64,000 bases of DNA from Marinobacter excellens HL-55 (lineage in GTDB: Bacteria; Pseudomonadota; Gammaproteobacteria; Pseudomonadales; Oleiphilaceae). A program made the translations under genes and the position numbers. The DNA lies in assembly GCA_001314845.1 (NCBI GenBank), contig LJZQ01000007.1, positions 1 to 64,000 of the forward strand. The letters run 5' to 3'. Below, piece by piece: positions 41,373-51,275 of this stretch (positions within the stretch are counted from its first letter, which is position 1; each line of letters opens with the position of its first letter). The notes beneath the pieces are model-generated. The model saw only the letters and a program-made list of their open reading frames with translations. It searched no databases and was not told the origin of the DNA.

Positions 41373-42836
41373 ACGCAACGCAACGGCAGCTAACAGCGTG
41401 GCCACCAGAATGGGCCAGAAGAGACTCCAGGCGTCCTGCACCATGGCGCTCAACCAGGCTTTTTGCGGAACGTCGGCATGCCAGGGCAACAACCAGAACA
41501 GGACAACACTGGCGACCGTCGCCAAGCCCCAGCCAAGCCATAGAAACGGAGGATTGCTACCGGTGCTGGCATCCGCACGCTGCACCCAGAGAAACCGCCA
41601 GACCAGCAACATGGTAGCCACAGCACCGGCACTCATCAGCACGGGTAAATAAGCGGCCATAGCGAAATCAAAGCGGTCCGGTTTGAGAAGCTCTTTCATC
41701 GCCAGTTTACTGGCAGCGCCACTGGTAAACGGCAAACCGGCCAGAGACAGCCCCGGCAGCGCAATCAGCAACCACATCAGCCACTGGCCGCCACGGCTGG
41801 CCGGCAACGCCATCGCTGTAGACAAAAACAAGCTGCCCTTGGCCAGGCCATGATGCAACACGTACAGCGCCATCACCGCAAACAACGGTGCCGCAGCCTC
41901 TGCATTGGCCAGTGCCGCGCCCACCATCAACGTGATCAGCCCCATCTGGCTGATACTGGAATAGGCCAGTACCGCTTTCGGGCGCTGCTGGCACAGGCCC
42001 AATGCGGCGCCACCCAGCGAACCCACTGCTCCGAGCAGCACCAACCCGTTGCCCCAATCCGGCAGAGACACCTCTCCGAAGGGCAGGGTCACCAGCCAGC
42101 CCAGCAGGCCGGCTTTGATCATGGCGCCACTGAGCACGGCACTGGCCGGTGTCGGGGCTACCGGATGCGCCAGCGGAAGCCAGAAGTGCAACAACGGCAA
42201 ACCGGCCTTCACCCCGAAACCTGCCAGCAACAACAGCATGATCAACCAGCGTCGATCCGCATCGGCGATGGCTGCGGGCAAGTCCGCCAGCAAGCCACTG
42301 CCCGCCAGTTGAGCCGCCATCAGCAGGCCAGACAGTATCGCCATCTCCCCCACCACGGCCATGGCCAGATACACCCGGCCCGCGCGGTTGGCTTCATCGG
42401 TGCCCTCGTGCACCACCAGGCCATAACCGGCGAACGTCATCAGGGCAAAAAAGCTGTAAAAACTGGCTACGTCCAGAGCAACCACAAGGCCCAGATTACC
42501 GACCAGTGTCAGTGCCCAGAACACACAAAACCGGCGTAATTTGTGGTCTTTCAGGTAGCCGATGGCGAACACGCCACCGATCAGCCAGAGTGCCGCGGTC
42601 AACAACAGGAAAACCCGCCGGAGGTCATCCGCCCCCCACAAACCACCGATCAGCAACCCGGGCAATTCCAACCACCAGTCAGGCTCCGCCAACAAACCCA
42701 TCAACAAGGCCGGCAGCGGCAGCACTGGCAGGCAGTAACGATAGATCTGTTGCCAATCGGCACGCAGCGCCAACAACACCGAAACAAGCGGCAACATAAC
42801 ACTGAGCAGAACAAACGGCGCAGAGGCGAAGATCAC
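41355..42836 (-). CDS. proton-conducting membrane transporter, MnhD/NuoN-like (third D-like subunit)
   Basis: 493 aa; GVKAGLPLLHFWLPLAHPVAPTPASAVLSGAMIKAGLLGW; VLAYSSISQMGLI. Confidence 0.88.
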   Translation of the reverse strand: MIFASAPFVLLSVMLPLVSVLLALRADWQQIYRYCLPVLPLPALLMGLLAEPDWWLELPGLLIGGLWGADDLRRVFLLLTAALWLIGGVFAIGYLKDHKLRRFCVFWALTLVGNLGLVVALDVASFYSFFALMTFAGYGLVVHEGTDEANRAGRVYLAMAVVGEMAILSGLLMAAQLAGSGLLADLPAAIADADRRWLIMLLLLAGFGVKAGLPLLHFWLPLAHPVAPTPASAVLSGAMIKAGLLGWLVTLPFGEVSLPDWGNGLVLLGAVGSLGGAALGLCQQRPKAVLAYSSISQMGLITLMVGAALANAEAAAPLFAVMALYVLHHGLAKGSLFLSTAMALPASRGGQWLMWLLIALPGLSLAGLPFTSGAASKLAMKELLKPDRFDFAMAAYLPVLMSAGAVATMLLVWRFLWVQRADASTGSNPPFLWLGWGLATVASVVLFWLLPWHADVPQKAWLSAMVQDAWSLFWPILVATLLAAVALRLVKQR

Positions 42837-44329
42837 AGCGCCACCTCCCGCAACACAATCAGTTCAGCCCAGCTAAGTGGGCTGAAGGGCACATTGGCAA
42901 GAATACCCGCCAACACCAGCAGCACCGCCGTCACCAGGGGCGGCCATAGCAACCAGGGACTGGTTTCAAGTCGGCCCCAACGGCGCTCATGGGGCCAGGC
43001 CTGTTGCTGTTCGGCAAACCAGAGTCGATGCAGAATCGGTAGAAAATACGCGGCATTCAGCAAGCTACTGACCACCAGAACCGCCACCACCCAGTCCATA
43101 CCCACCTCGAGCGCACCCGCGCCCATGGTCCACTTGGTGATAAAGCCCGCCAACGGCGGCGCACCAATCATGCCGAACGCCCCAAGGGTAAACGCCACCG
43201 ATGTGCCCGGCATGCGCTTACCCGCGCCATCCAGTTCGTCGATTCGGTGCACGCCCAGGGTTTCGGCGTAGTTACCGGCACAGAAGAACAAGGTGATCTT
43301 CATAATGCCCTGATGCACCAGATGCACCAGACCACCCATCACACCCAGTGGTCCGAACAGGCACAGACCCAACACAATGTAAGACACCTGGCTGATTGTC
43401 GAGAATGCCAGTCGTCGTTTCAGGTCAATCTGATACAACGCCCGGGTCGAGCCATAGATAATGGTAAAGGCCGCAACCAGTGCCAGCCCTGCCAGCAGTC
43501 CCATGGCCTCCGCGGCTTCGAGGCCATACACTTCGAAGACCACCCGGATGATGCCAAAGGCGCCGGCTTTAACCACCGCTACTGCGTGCAGCAGGGCACT
43601 GACCGGCGCCGGTGCCACCATCGCCTGGGGCAACCAGCCATGGAGCGGCACCAACGCCGCCTTCACGCCCAAACCGGTCATCAAAAGCACAAAGATAATG
43701 GTCAGGGGCACCTGTAACGACGGGTCCACACCGGCGAAGTGCCCGCCCTCCTGAAAGCGCAGGTCGCCCACCAGACCATGCAACCAGGCAATGGCCAGCA
43801 ACAACACTGCACCACCGGTCAGGGTGTAAATAATGTAGTTACGTCCCGCCCGCAGGGATTTGCGCGTGCCGCGATGCACCACCAAAGGATAGGTAGACAG
43901 GGTGAGCATTTCGTAGAACAGAAAGAAGGTGAACAGGTTGCCGGCCAGCGCAATCCCCATGGTACTGGCCACACACAAGCTGAAAAAACCGAAGAAACGA
44001 CTGCGGTTAGGGGAGTCTTCCAGATAACCCACGGCATAGATGGTGGTGAGCAACCACAACAGGGCCGACAGCCCGGCAAACAGCATGGACAGGGCATCGG
44101 CCCGCAGCACGAATTCGACACCCGGCAGCATGGTGAAGGCGGCTTCATATTCCCTGCCCCGGGCAATGCCCCAGATCATGACCGCCACAAGGGCAATTTT
44201 CACCACCGCGGCCACCAGGTTAATGGTTGTCCTGAGCCGGTAGCCCTTTTCCGGCAACGCAAACAGAACTACCGAGGCCAGCAGGGAGGTCATCAGAGCA
44301 AACACCGGCATCAGCACACTCAGGCTCAT
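42833..44329 (-). CDS. proton-conducting membrane transporter, MnhD-like (second D-like subunit)
   Basis: 498 aa; GVKAALVPLHGWLPQAMVAPAPVSALLHAVAVVKAGAFG; AFSTISQVSYI. Confidence 0.9.
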   Translation of the reverse strand: MSLSVLMPVFALMTSLLASVVLFALPEKGYRLRTTINLVAAVVKIALVAVMIWGIARGREYEAAFTMLPGVEFVLRADALSMLFAGLSALLWLLTTIYAVGYLEDSPNRSRFFGFFSLCVASTMGIALAGNLFTFFLFYEMLTLSTYPLVVHRGTRKSLRAGRNYIIYTLTGGAVLLLAIAWLHGLVGDLRFQEGGHFAGVDPSLQVPLTIIFVLLMTGLGVKAALVPLHGWLPQAMVAPAPVSALLHAVAVVKAGAFGIIRVVFEVYGLEAAEAMGLLAGLALVAAFTIIYGSTRALYQIDLKRRLAFSTISQVSYIVLGLCLFGPLGVMGGLVHLVHQGIMKITLFFCAGNYAETLGVHRIDELDGAGKRMPGTSVAFTLGAFGMIGAPPLAGFITKWTMGAGALEVGMDWVVAVLVVSSLLNAAYFLPILHRLWFAEQQQAWPHERRWGRLETSPWLLWPPLVTAVLLVLAGILANVPFSPLSWAELIVLREVAL

Positions 44330-45792
44330 CGACTACTCCCTTCAAACGGCAAGGCCATTACCGACAATACGGGCTCAGCCACCAGGCCAAGGCCCAGTGA
44401 CAGCAGGGCCAGAATTAGCGGAATCACCTCCAGGCTTTTGGGCGGATGAAAAAAATGATCAGTGTCGGTATTGTCGATGAACGAGGCCTGATACACCCGG
44501 AACACGTAAGCCGCAGACAGCAAACCACCCGCCAGCAGAACCCCCAGCCACCACCATTGACCACTGGCCAGACTGGCCTGCAGCAACAACCATTTGGCAG
44601 CAAAACCACCGGTCGGCGGCAAGCCCATCAGCGACACCCCGGCCAACCCGAAGGAGAACAGCGAGAACGGCAGAAACCGGCTGACACCGGCCAGAGCATC
44701 CACCCGGTTACTGCCCACTGACATGATCAGATTACCGGCCGCCAGGAACATCGCGGCCTTGGCCAGGGCGTGGCTGATGACCTGCAGGGTAATCCCTTGT
44801 TGGGCCTGCAGGGAGATGGCGTCGGTCACGCCCCAGGTCAGTGGAAACAGCAAGAACAGATAACCAATCTGCGCTACCGACGAGTAGGCCACCACCTGTT
44901 TCAGCTTAGTCTGCCGGAAGGCCAGCCAACTGCCCCAGATCACTGCCAAGCCGCCCAGCACACCTATCAACTGAGCCAGCTCATAACCACCAAGGTGCCC
45001 ACCCAGATCCAGCCAGAGCCGGGCAGCAATGTAGAACGACGCTTTCACCACCAGCGCCGACAACAGGGCACTGACCGGCGACTTGGCGATACCATGGGCC
45101 GGCGGCAACCAGCCATGCATGGGGAACAACGCGGTTTTAAGGGCCAGCCCGAACAGCATCAACACCAGTGGAAAAGTCTGACCGGCCGCAACCGTGCCAT
45201 CGCTCAGCAAGGCGGTAACGTCCGCGAGGGAAAGCGTGCCAAACTGGCCATAGATCAGCGCCACCCCCAGCAGATACGCCAGAGAGCCCAGCAAGGCGGC
45301 CATCAGGTAACGAATCGCCGCCCGCAACGCCGCAGCCTGCCCCCCGAGGGCAACCAGGCCAACGGCCGCCAGGCTGATCAGCTCCAGCCCGACATACAGA
45401 TTGAACAGATCGCCACCGAGCCAGACCACATTCAGGCCCGCCCAAAGAAACCAGAACAGAGGCCAGAAATAGCGATGCCAGCTTTTTCCGGGATCAAGAT
45501 AGACGCTTGCATGCCAGCCGCAGGCTGCTGCCACCAAGGCGGTCAGCAAGACAAAGGTCACCGCCAGACCATCAACACGCAGCTCTATGCCCAGAGGTGC
45601 CTGCCAGCCACCGAGAAAGTAGTAAAAGCCGCCATCGCTGGCGACAGCTGCCCACAAAGCCAGCGACACCAGCACCTGCACCAGAATGCCCAGCCAGGTC
45701 ACCACTCGGCCCTTGCGGAAATCCACCAAGAGCGTCAGCACAGCCCAGGCCAAGGGCGTAAACAGTAGGCCAGCCATTAACCACAGGGTCAT
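44326..45792 (-). CDS. Na+/H+ antiporter subunit D-like (first D-like subunit)
   Basis: 488 aa; ALKTALFPMHGWLPPAHGIAKSPVSALLSALVVKASFY; VAYSSVAQIGYLFL. Confidence 0.9.
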   Translation of the reverse strand: MTLWLMAGLLFTPLAWAVLTLLVDFRKGRVVTWLGILVQVLVSLALWAAVASDGGFYYFLGGWQAPLGIELRVDGLAVTFVLLTALVAAACGWHASVYLDPGKSWHRYFWPLFWFLWAGLNVVWLGGDLFNLYVGLELISLAAVGLVALGGQAAALRAAIRYLMAALLGSLAYLLGVALIYGQFGTLSLADVTALLSDGTVAAGQTFPLVLMLFGLALKTALFPMHGWLPPAHGIAKSPVSALLSALVVKASFYIAARLWLDLGGHLGGYELAQLIGVLGGLAVIWGSWLAFRQTKLKQVVAYSSVAQIGYLFLLFPLTWGVTDAISLQAQQGITLQVISHALAKAAMFLAAGNLIMSVGSNRVDALAGVSRFLPFSLFSFGLAGVSLMGLPPTGGFAAKWLLLQASLASGQWWWLGVLLAGGLLSAAYVFRVYQASFIDNTDTDHFFHPPKSLEVIPLILALLSLGLGLVAEPVLSVMALPFEGSSR

Positions 45793-46139
45793 TCAGTCGG
45801 GCCCTCACGGTGCGCGTCGGCAGCGGGCTTTTTTACAGGTTCTCGCCCCGGCTCGGCCAACGTGATCTGGCCAGACAAATGGTAGTAACGGCGAATCAGC
45901 ACTACGGCCAGTGCCGTAGCTGCGACCGCCACCACAATGCCAGTTAGTACCAAAGCCTGAGGTACAGGATCTGGCTGACCGACTCGCTGGGCGAGGCCAA
46001 CCAAAACCAGAAACACCCCGGAGCCCATCAGATTGAAGGCCATCAGCTTCCTCAGCAGGTGGTCCAGCCGGATAAATCCGAACAATCCGATGCCACACAG
46101 CGCCACACCAGCGAAGGCATACAGCAGGTGAATGGTCAT
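45789..46139 (-). CDS. Na+/H+ antiporter subunit C (NuoK-like)
   Basis: 116 aa; IRLDHLLRKLMAFNLMGSGVFLVLVGL...PVPQALVLTGIVVAVAATALAVVLIRR. Confidence 0.88.
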   Translation of the reverse strand: MTIHLLYAFAGVALCGIGLFGFIRLDHLLRKLMAFNLMGSGVFLVLVGLAQRVGQPDPVPQALVLTGIVVAVAATALAVVLIRRYYHLSGQITLAEPGREPVKKPAADAHREGPTE

Positions 46140-46834
46140 TCGTGTTCGCCCTCCTCCGGTTCCTGCGCCCGGTTAACCGGCGCCGAGACAAACAGTGCCA
46201 GCAGCACCATGGCAATGGAGAAAGTGAGCACCGTTTCAATCACCAGAATCAGCGGCTTGGCAAAGCCTGCCGGGTAGGCCAGGAATACTTCTCCGGCCAG
46301 GGCACTGGCCACTGCCACCAGCAGAAACACGGTAAAGCCAAGGGCCAGGCCAAGGCGTAACAACACCCCGGGGCGCAGGAAATCCATGGGGATGCCGCCC
46401 AGGCGCATCATTACACCAGAGGCGGCGAGCACGGCCCCCGCCTGAAACGCCCCACCCGGGCGGTCAGAGCCGGCCCAGAGCAGGTAGCCAGCCAGCACCA
46501 GCATCAGTGGCACAAACCAGCGCTGAAGGGCATAGAGCAGGGAGTCGGAGGTGCGCAGGTCCGGGTCTTCCAGAGACGTGGTTTTGGCCATGGATATCCC
46601 GGCAATACCGGCAATCACCAGAACGCCAATTTCCAGCAGGGTGTCGTAGCTGCGAAAGTTCAGCAGCACAGCGGTAATGGGATGCTCAACACCGCTGGCA
46701 TCGAGGTTCTCCGCCAGCAGGCCCGGCAGGTTCACCGGTGCCGGCGAGCCCGCAATGTGCCATACGGCCAGCCCGAGCAAGCCGGCAAAGGCGAGGCAAA
46801 CGGCGGTCATGGTAACGACGCTCAACACACGCAT
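46136..46834 (-). CDS. Na+/H+ antiporter subunit B-like (MnhB domain)
   Basis: LLNFRSYDTLLEIGVLVIAGIAGIS; GSDRPGGAFQAGAVLAASGVMMRLGG; start taken at MRVLSVVTMT. Confidence 0.87.
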   Translation of the reverse strand: MRVLSVVTMTAVCLAFAGLLGLAVWHIAGSPAPVNLPGLLAENLDASGVEHPITAVLLNFRSYDTLLEIGVLVIAGIAGISMAKTTSLEDPDLRTSDSLLYALQRWFVPLMLVLAGYLLWAGSDRPGGAFQAGAVLAASGVMMRLGGIPMDFLRPGVLLRLGLALGFTVFLLVAVASALAGEVFLAYPAGFAKPLILVIETVLTFSIAMVLLALFVSAPVNRAQEPEEGEHE

Positions 46835-47091
46835 CACTCCGACCGCCCTCCCCGGCTGTACCCCAGATGACGGGCGGCATCGAGCAGCAACACCCCGGTC
46901 AAACCGGCACCTATGGCCGCTTCTGCCAACGCGATGTCCGGGGCCTGCAAGCGCACCCAGGCCAGGGCCATCAGCAAGCCGAAGGCAATAAACATGACCA
47001 CTGCCCGGAACAGGTTCCGGGACGCCAGCACCGCCACGGCGGTGGTCAGCAAAGCCAGCACCAGCATGCCATCCAGCAACCACTCAATCAT
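46834..47091 (-). CDS. DUF4040 / MbhD-like antiporter subunit
   Basis: MIEWLLDGMLVLALLTTAVAVLASRNLFRAVVMFIAFGLLMALAWVRLQAPDIALAEAAIGAGLTGVLLL. Confidence 0.88.
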   Translation of the reverse strand: MIEWLLDGMLVLALLTTAVAVLASRNLFRAVVMFIAFGLLMALAWVRLQAPDIALAEAAIGAGLTGVLLLDAARHLGYSRGGRSE

Positions 47092-47404
47092 GGTCGGCCT
47101 CCCCGGTTTCAGGGGGTTCCGGGCGAACGTGCACGGCGCGGGCAATCAGATGGGCTGAGGTGGCACTGGCGGCCAGCGCCGCCGCCCAGATCAACAGGGT
47201 TTTCAGGCCGCCCGCCAGCGAAGGTGCCAGCGGTAACAGCGCCAGCACAATGAAACCAAGCCCCAGATTGTCCACTTTGGTGAGGGCGTGGATTCGGGTC
47301 AGGGTGTCGGAGAAGCGGAACAACCCAAGAGTGCCCACCGCAAAGAACAGGCAGCCCAAAACCAGCAGCACCGACTGCATCACAAACATCAGGGGATCAG
47401 TCAT
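47084..47404 (-). CDS. Na+/H+ antiporter subunit G
   Basis: GCLFFAVGTLGLFRFSDTLTRIHALTKVDNLGLGFIVLAL. Confidence 0.9.
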   Translation of the reverse strand: MTDPLMFVMQSVLLVLGCLFFAVGTLGLFRFSDTLTRIHALTKVDNLGLGFIVLALLPLAPSLAGGLKTLLIWAAALAASATSAHLIARAVHVRPEPPETGEADHD

Positions 47405-47717
47405 GGCGCACCTCTGAACCTGAATCCGAACCTGAACCCGAATCCGGCCGCTGCGGTGAATGATCGATCCGCACCACCCGGGTGACAAAAGCCACAATCG
47501 CCAGCACGGACAGCACCGCCAGAATCAACGCCACATCCATCAGCGCCGGCATGGACTGGGCATGGGCCAGCACCATCAACAACGCCACCCCGGTGGTGCC
47601 GAACAGCTGCGATGCCAGCATCCGGTCTGCCGGTGCCGGGCCACGCCAGATCCGCACCAGCGCAATCAGCAGCGTCAACAACAGGAAAGCGGCAACGGCC
47701 TGGAGCATCAGAGTCAC
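47397..47717 (-). CDS. Na+/H+ antiporter subunit F
   Basis: LVRIWRGPAPADRMLASQLFGTTGVALLMVLA; Ser/Gly-rich C-terminus. Confidence 0.88.
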   Translation of the reverse strand: MTLMLQAVAAFLLLTLLIALVRIWRGPAPADRMLASQLFGTTGVALLMVLAHAQSMPALMDVALILAVLSVLAIVAFVTRVVRIDHSPQRPDSGSGSDSGSEVRHD

Positions 47718-48229
47718 CGGGCTGCCTCCGCAGAGTCATCAACCGCCAGCCCGAACACCCGGCCAACCTGCCGTTCGGTTTCACGCACATCGCGCTCCAC
47801 CCGGTCGCGGATATCCAGACAATGCAAGGTCAGCCGATTTCCTTCAAGCAGGATGCTCAGGGTGCCGGGCATCAAAGACAGGGTGTTCGCCAGCAACCAG
47901 CGGGGGCTGCCTTCCGGCAAATTCAGCGTCAGGGTGATTTCACCGGGCTGCACCGGCAAGGCAGGCGACAACAGCCGCCGGGCCACATCGACACCAGCCA
48001 CGACCGACCGGGACAGGAAATAACCAAGGAACAGCATCAGCCCCGCTGGCCGGACCGAAAAGCCTGAGGCCGGGAACAGGCGCAGGGATACGACAGCCAC
48101 CAGAGCCGACACCACTGCACCAAAGGCCAGGCCGGAAGACTCCCCCAGCGTCAGCGCCCACCACGCCACAAACAGAACCGTGCCACGGAACACAACGGTG
48201 ATCAAAGGTGATACTGGCGCTGGCGGCAT
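47714..48229 (-). CDS. Na+/H+ antiporter subunit E
   Basis: 171 aa; SRSVVAGVDVARRLLSPALPVQPGEITLTL...LANTLSLMPGTLSILLEGNRLTLHCLD. Confidence 0.88.
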   Translation of the reverse strand: MPPAPVSPLITVVFRGTVLFVAWWALTLGESSGLAFGAVVSALVAVVSLRLFPASGFSVRPAGLMLFLGYFLSRSVVAGVDVARRLLSPALPVQPGEITLTLNLPEGSPRWLLANTLSLMPGTLSILLEGNRLTLHCLDIRDRVERDVRETERQVGRVFGLAVDDSAEAAR

Positions 48230-48251
48230 AGGCTCTCCTTTTCCATGGCGG

Positions 48252-48283
48252 TAACAGGGAGTTGGTTCGCTAACCCCCTGTTA
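48252..48283. terminator. hairpin between the antiporter operon and the DUF3147 gene
   Basis: TAACAGGG (48252-48259) / CCCTGTTA (48276-48283) with inner GGTT/AACC pairing. Confidence 0.45.
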
Positions 48284-48327
48284 AAGTTCCCAAAAGCCTA
48301 ACACAGTCTATAACGTGTACTGAAAGG

Positions 48328-48678
48328 TCACATCAGTACAATTCCAAAGCGCCGCACAACCGTTGCTAAAAGAATAAAACTGACAACAGTCACCAGAGCG
48401 CCCATCCCCAGCGAAATCCAGAATCCTAACCGAGGCAGCAGGAACGGAAACAACAAAAACATCGGCAAGGTAGGCAGCACATACCAGAAGGTGTACCAGG
48501 CATGATTGGCGATCTTGTCTGCCGGCTGCTGTTCAACATACATCCAGACCATCGCCAGCACGGTGACCATGGGCAGCGCTGCAATCAGTGCGCCGAGCTT
48601 GTCGCTACGCTTGGCCACTTCCGAAATCAGTACCACCAGGGCGGCGGTGATGGCGTATTTGGTGATGAGCCATGTCAT
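48328..48678 (-). CDS. DUF3147-like membrane protein
   Basis: MTWLITKYAITAALVVLISEVAKRSDKLGALIAALPMVTVLAMVWMYVE...ANHAWYTFWYVLPTLPMFL. Confidence 0.78.
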   Translation of the reverse strand: MTWLITKYAITAALVVLISEVAKRSDKLGALIAALPMVTVLAMVWMYVEQQPADKIANHAWYTFWYVLPTLPMFLLFPFLLPRLGFWISLGMGALVTVVSFILLATVVRRFGIVLM

Positions 48679-48846
48679 TGTTTTGCTCTCCCTGAAGCCC
48701 CGGCAGGCGCGAACCCTTCGGAACATTTTTAACATTTAATTGTTATGCTGTTGGCGAGAAAGGTAGCTTCGCCCCCCGAACTCTCGTTGCCGCCTGGTGC
48801 GCCCTCCGTTCGTTTTTTGCTGACACCGGGCCAGTTCATGGCAGAG

Positions 48847-49590
48847 TCAAAACGCCAGCCGCGCTCCGACCACCGCAAACCAGTCCTCAGTACCACCGCC
48901 GCTAGCACGGGCAAGATCCGCGGTGTCACCGTATTTACGCTCATGGACCACGCCCACATAAGGCGAAAAGGAGCGGTCGATCAGATCGTAACTCAGCCGC
49001 AAGCCAACCTCTGTGGAGTTGATGCCCTTACCCACGCCGATCTCTCTGTCTTCTGAGAACGCCAACAAGGTTTCAAACGTAGCAGAGACGATCCAGTAAT
49101 TGGTGATCAAGAGCTCGTACTCGGCTTCAAAATCCACCGAGGTGTCGCCTTCGTCGCTGACATACAGGTTGGTGTCGACTTCAAACCAGTATGGGGCAAG
49201 ACCGGTCAGGCCTAATACGCCGTACACCCGGTCCGGGCCCTCCGGCGTATCTATTCGGATGCCCGCCTTGGCGTCCCAGAATTCACTGACGGGAATCTGG
49301 GCCAGGAACTGGTTTTCCAGGGTTTCCCAGGCGTTATGGGCTTCTTCCCATTCACCTTCAAACTGCCACCGAAACTTCAGTTCGTCGCTGCCATACCAGG
49401 CACCGGATTCAATCACCGCCAGCTTTTCATCAGAATCGCTGTAGCGATACTCAAACTTTTCGGCGCTCACCCCCCAGAAAGCAGTGGCGCTGTGAGCATT
49501 TACCGCCATATCAGCAGCAGCCTGCGCTGGTAACAGACCCAGCCCCAGCGCAGCAGACAGTGTGGCAACCAGATGCTTGCGAGTGCTCAT
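48847..49590 (-). CDS. copB: copper resistance protein B (CopB, outer membrane)
   Basis: FWGVSAEKFEYRYSDSDEKLAVIESGAWYGSDELKFRWQFEGEWE; C-terminal VVGARLAF. Confidence 0.9.
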   Translation of the reverse strand: MSTRKHLVATLSAALGLGLLPAQAAADMAVNAHSATAFWGVSAEKFEYRYSDSDEKLAVIESGAWYGSDELKFRWQFEGEWEEAHNAWETLENQFLAQIPVSEFWDAKAGIRIDTPEGPDRVYGVLGLTGLAPYWFEVDTNLYVSDEGDTSVDFEAEYELLITNYWIVSATFETLLAFSEDREIGVGKGINSTEVGLRLSYDLIDRSFSPYVGVVHERKYGDTADLARASGGGTEDWFAVVGARLAF

Positions 49591-51260
49591 ACGTCACCTC
49601 CTTGCGTCTCCGCTTGCCCGGTCACCACCTCTTCCTCAGGGCCGCCCTCTACGATGACCTTTCGGAACATGCCCGCTGCGGCGTGATAAGACAGATGACA
49701 GTGAAATACCCATTCACCCGGCGCATCTACTTCGGTTTCCATATACACCGTGGTAGCAGGTGCCACGCTGATCACGTGTTTGATCGGGTTCCACTGGCCA
49801 GCATCCACATCCAGAATCGACCACATGCCGTGCAAGTGCATCGGGTGGGTCATCATGGTTTCATTGACGAATTTGAAGCGCACCCGCTCACCGTACTGCA
49901 GCACAATCGGGTCCGAATCCTCATACTTGATGCCGTCAATACTCCACTCATAGCGCTCCATATTGCCGGTCAGCCGCATCTCGATTTCGCGGGTCGGCTC
50001 ACGCTCCTCAAACACCGGGCTCTGGGCTCTAAGGTCAGCGTAGGAAAGAAACTTGCCGCCGTTGCTGGCCTTTGGCAGCAGGCCGCTTCCGCTCGCATAG
50101 AACGGGTCTTCCGGTGTGCCCCCCATATGCGCCGAGTGATCCATGTCGCCTTGGTTCATGCTGCCGTGATCCATACCACCATGCCCCATTGCACCATGGT
50201 CCATATCACCATGATTCATGTGACCCGCCATGTCTGCCATAGTCAGCATCGGCGCGTCCCGAAGTTCCGGCACGTCGGCAACCATGCCTTCCCGGGGCGC
50301 CAACGTCCCTCTGGCATAGCCCGAACGGCCCATGGATTCAGCAAAAATGGTGTAGGCCTCTTCGTCCCGGATATGAACGATAACGTCGTAGGTTTCCGCT
50401 ACCCCAATTCGGAATTCATCCACGTTGACTGGCCTCACATTGTTGCCGTCGGCCTGCACCACGGTCATTTTCAGGCCGGGGATACGCACATCAAAATAAG
50501 TCATGGCGGAGGAGTTAATGAAACGCAGGCGTATCCGCTCACCGGGTTTGAACAATCCGGTCCAGTTCTGCTCCGGGCCCTTGCCATTAATCAGCCCGGT
50601 GAAGCCCTGCACATCTTCGACGTCAGCTTTCATCATGCGCATCTGACCCCACATCATGCGGTCGCGCAAAGTCGCCATAAAACCCTGCTCACGGGACTCG
50701 GAAATAAAGTCGCCCACCGTTTGCTGCTGGCGATTGTAGTAATCCGGGGACGACTTGAGGTTGCGCATGACGCGATCGCCAGAGTGCGGATGCTTATCCG
50801 CAAGCTGAACCACGTAATCACGGTCATACCGAAATGGCTCCCGGCCCTCGGGTTCGATCACGATGGCCCCATAGGCCCCATCAGGCTCCTGAAACCCGGA
50901 ATGACTGTGATACCAGTAGGTGCCTGCCTGCGCAACCGGGAACCGGTAGGTAAAGGTCTCCCCGGGCGGGATACCCGGAAAGCTGACGCCCGGCACGCCG
51001 TCCTGATCAAACGGCAGGATCAGCCCGTGCCAATGTACCGACGTTGTCTCATCAAGGTTATTGGTGACGTTGATGACCGCCTCTTCGCCTTCTTTGAACC
51101 GGAGCACCGGCCCGGGCGATGAGCCGTTGTAGCCAATGCCCTGCTTCTTGAAATCACCGGTGTCTATGGTGACCCGGTCGACCGTCAGATCGTACTCACC
51201 GGCCCATGCCATTATCGGCAGCAGCATCGCAAATGCTCCTGCAATCAGACGCTTGGTCAT
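49587..51260 (-). CDS. copA: multicopper oxidase, copper resistance CopA family
   Basis: Copper motifs HWHGLILPFDQDG, HSHSGFQEPDGAYG, HPMHLHGMW, HCHLSYHAAAGM; Met/His-rich MNHGDMDHGAMGHGGMDHGSMNQGDMDHSAHM segment. Confidence 0.93.
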   Translation of the reverse strand: MTKRLIAGAFAMLLPIMAWAGEYDLTVDRVTIDTGDFKKQGIGYNGSSPGPVLRFKEGEEAVINVTNNLDETTSVHWHGLILPFDQDGVPGVSFPGIPPGETFTYRFPVAQAGTYWYHSHSGFQEPDGAYGAIVIEPEGREPFRYDRDYVVQLADKHPHSGDRVMRNLKSSPDYYNRQQQTVGDFISESREQGFMATLRDRMMWGQMRMMKADVEDVQGFTGLINGKGPEQNWTGLFKPGERIRLRFINSSAMTYFDVRIPGLKMTVVQADGNNVRPVNVDEFRIGVAETYDVIVHIRDEEAYTIFAESMGRSGYARGTLAPREGMVADVPELRDAPMLTMADMAGHMNHGDMDHGAMGHGGMDHGSMNQGDMDHSAHMGGTPEDPFYASGSGLLPKASNGGKFLSYADLRAQSPVFEEREPTREIEMRLTGNMERYEWSIDGIKYEDSDPIVLQYGERVRFKFVNETMMTHPMHLHGMWSILDVDAGQWNPIKHVISVAPATTVYMETEVDAPGEWVFHCHLSYHAAAGMFRKVIVEGGPEEEVVTGQAETQGGDV

Positions 51261-51275
51261 AATGCTGACTCCCGT

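Noticed and set aside
44770-45768. 332-aa Gln/Arg-rich plus-strand ORF opposite an antiporter D subunit
   Set aside because: Composition typical of the reverse complement of Leu/Ala-rich TM codons.
50110-50230. Degenerate CCAT(G)-rich repeats as a possible DNA repeat array
   Set aside because: Explained by the in-frame Met/His/Asp metal-binding segment of CopA.
49560-51122. 520-aa plus-strand ORF opposite copA
   Set aside because: Exact antisense shadow of a well-supported multicopper oxidase; His/Val-rich composition comes from complementing Met/Asp/Gly codons.
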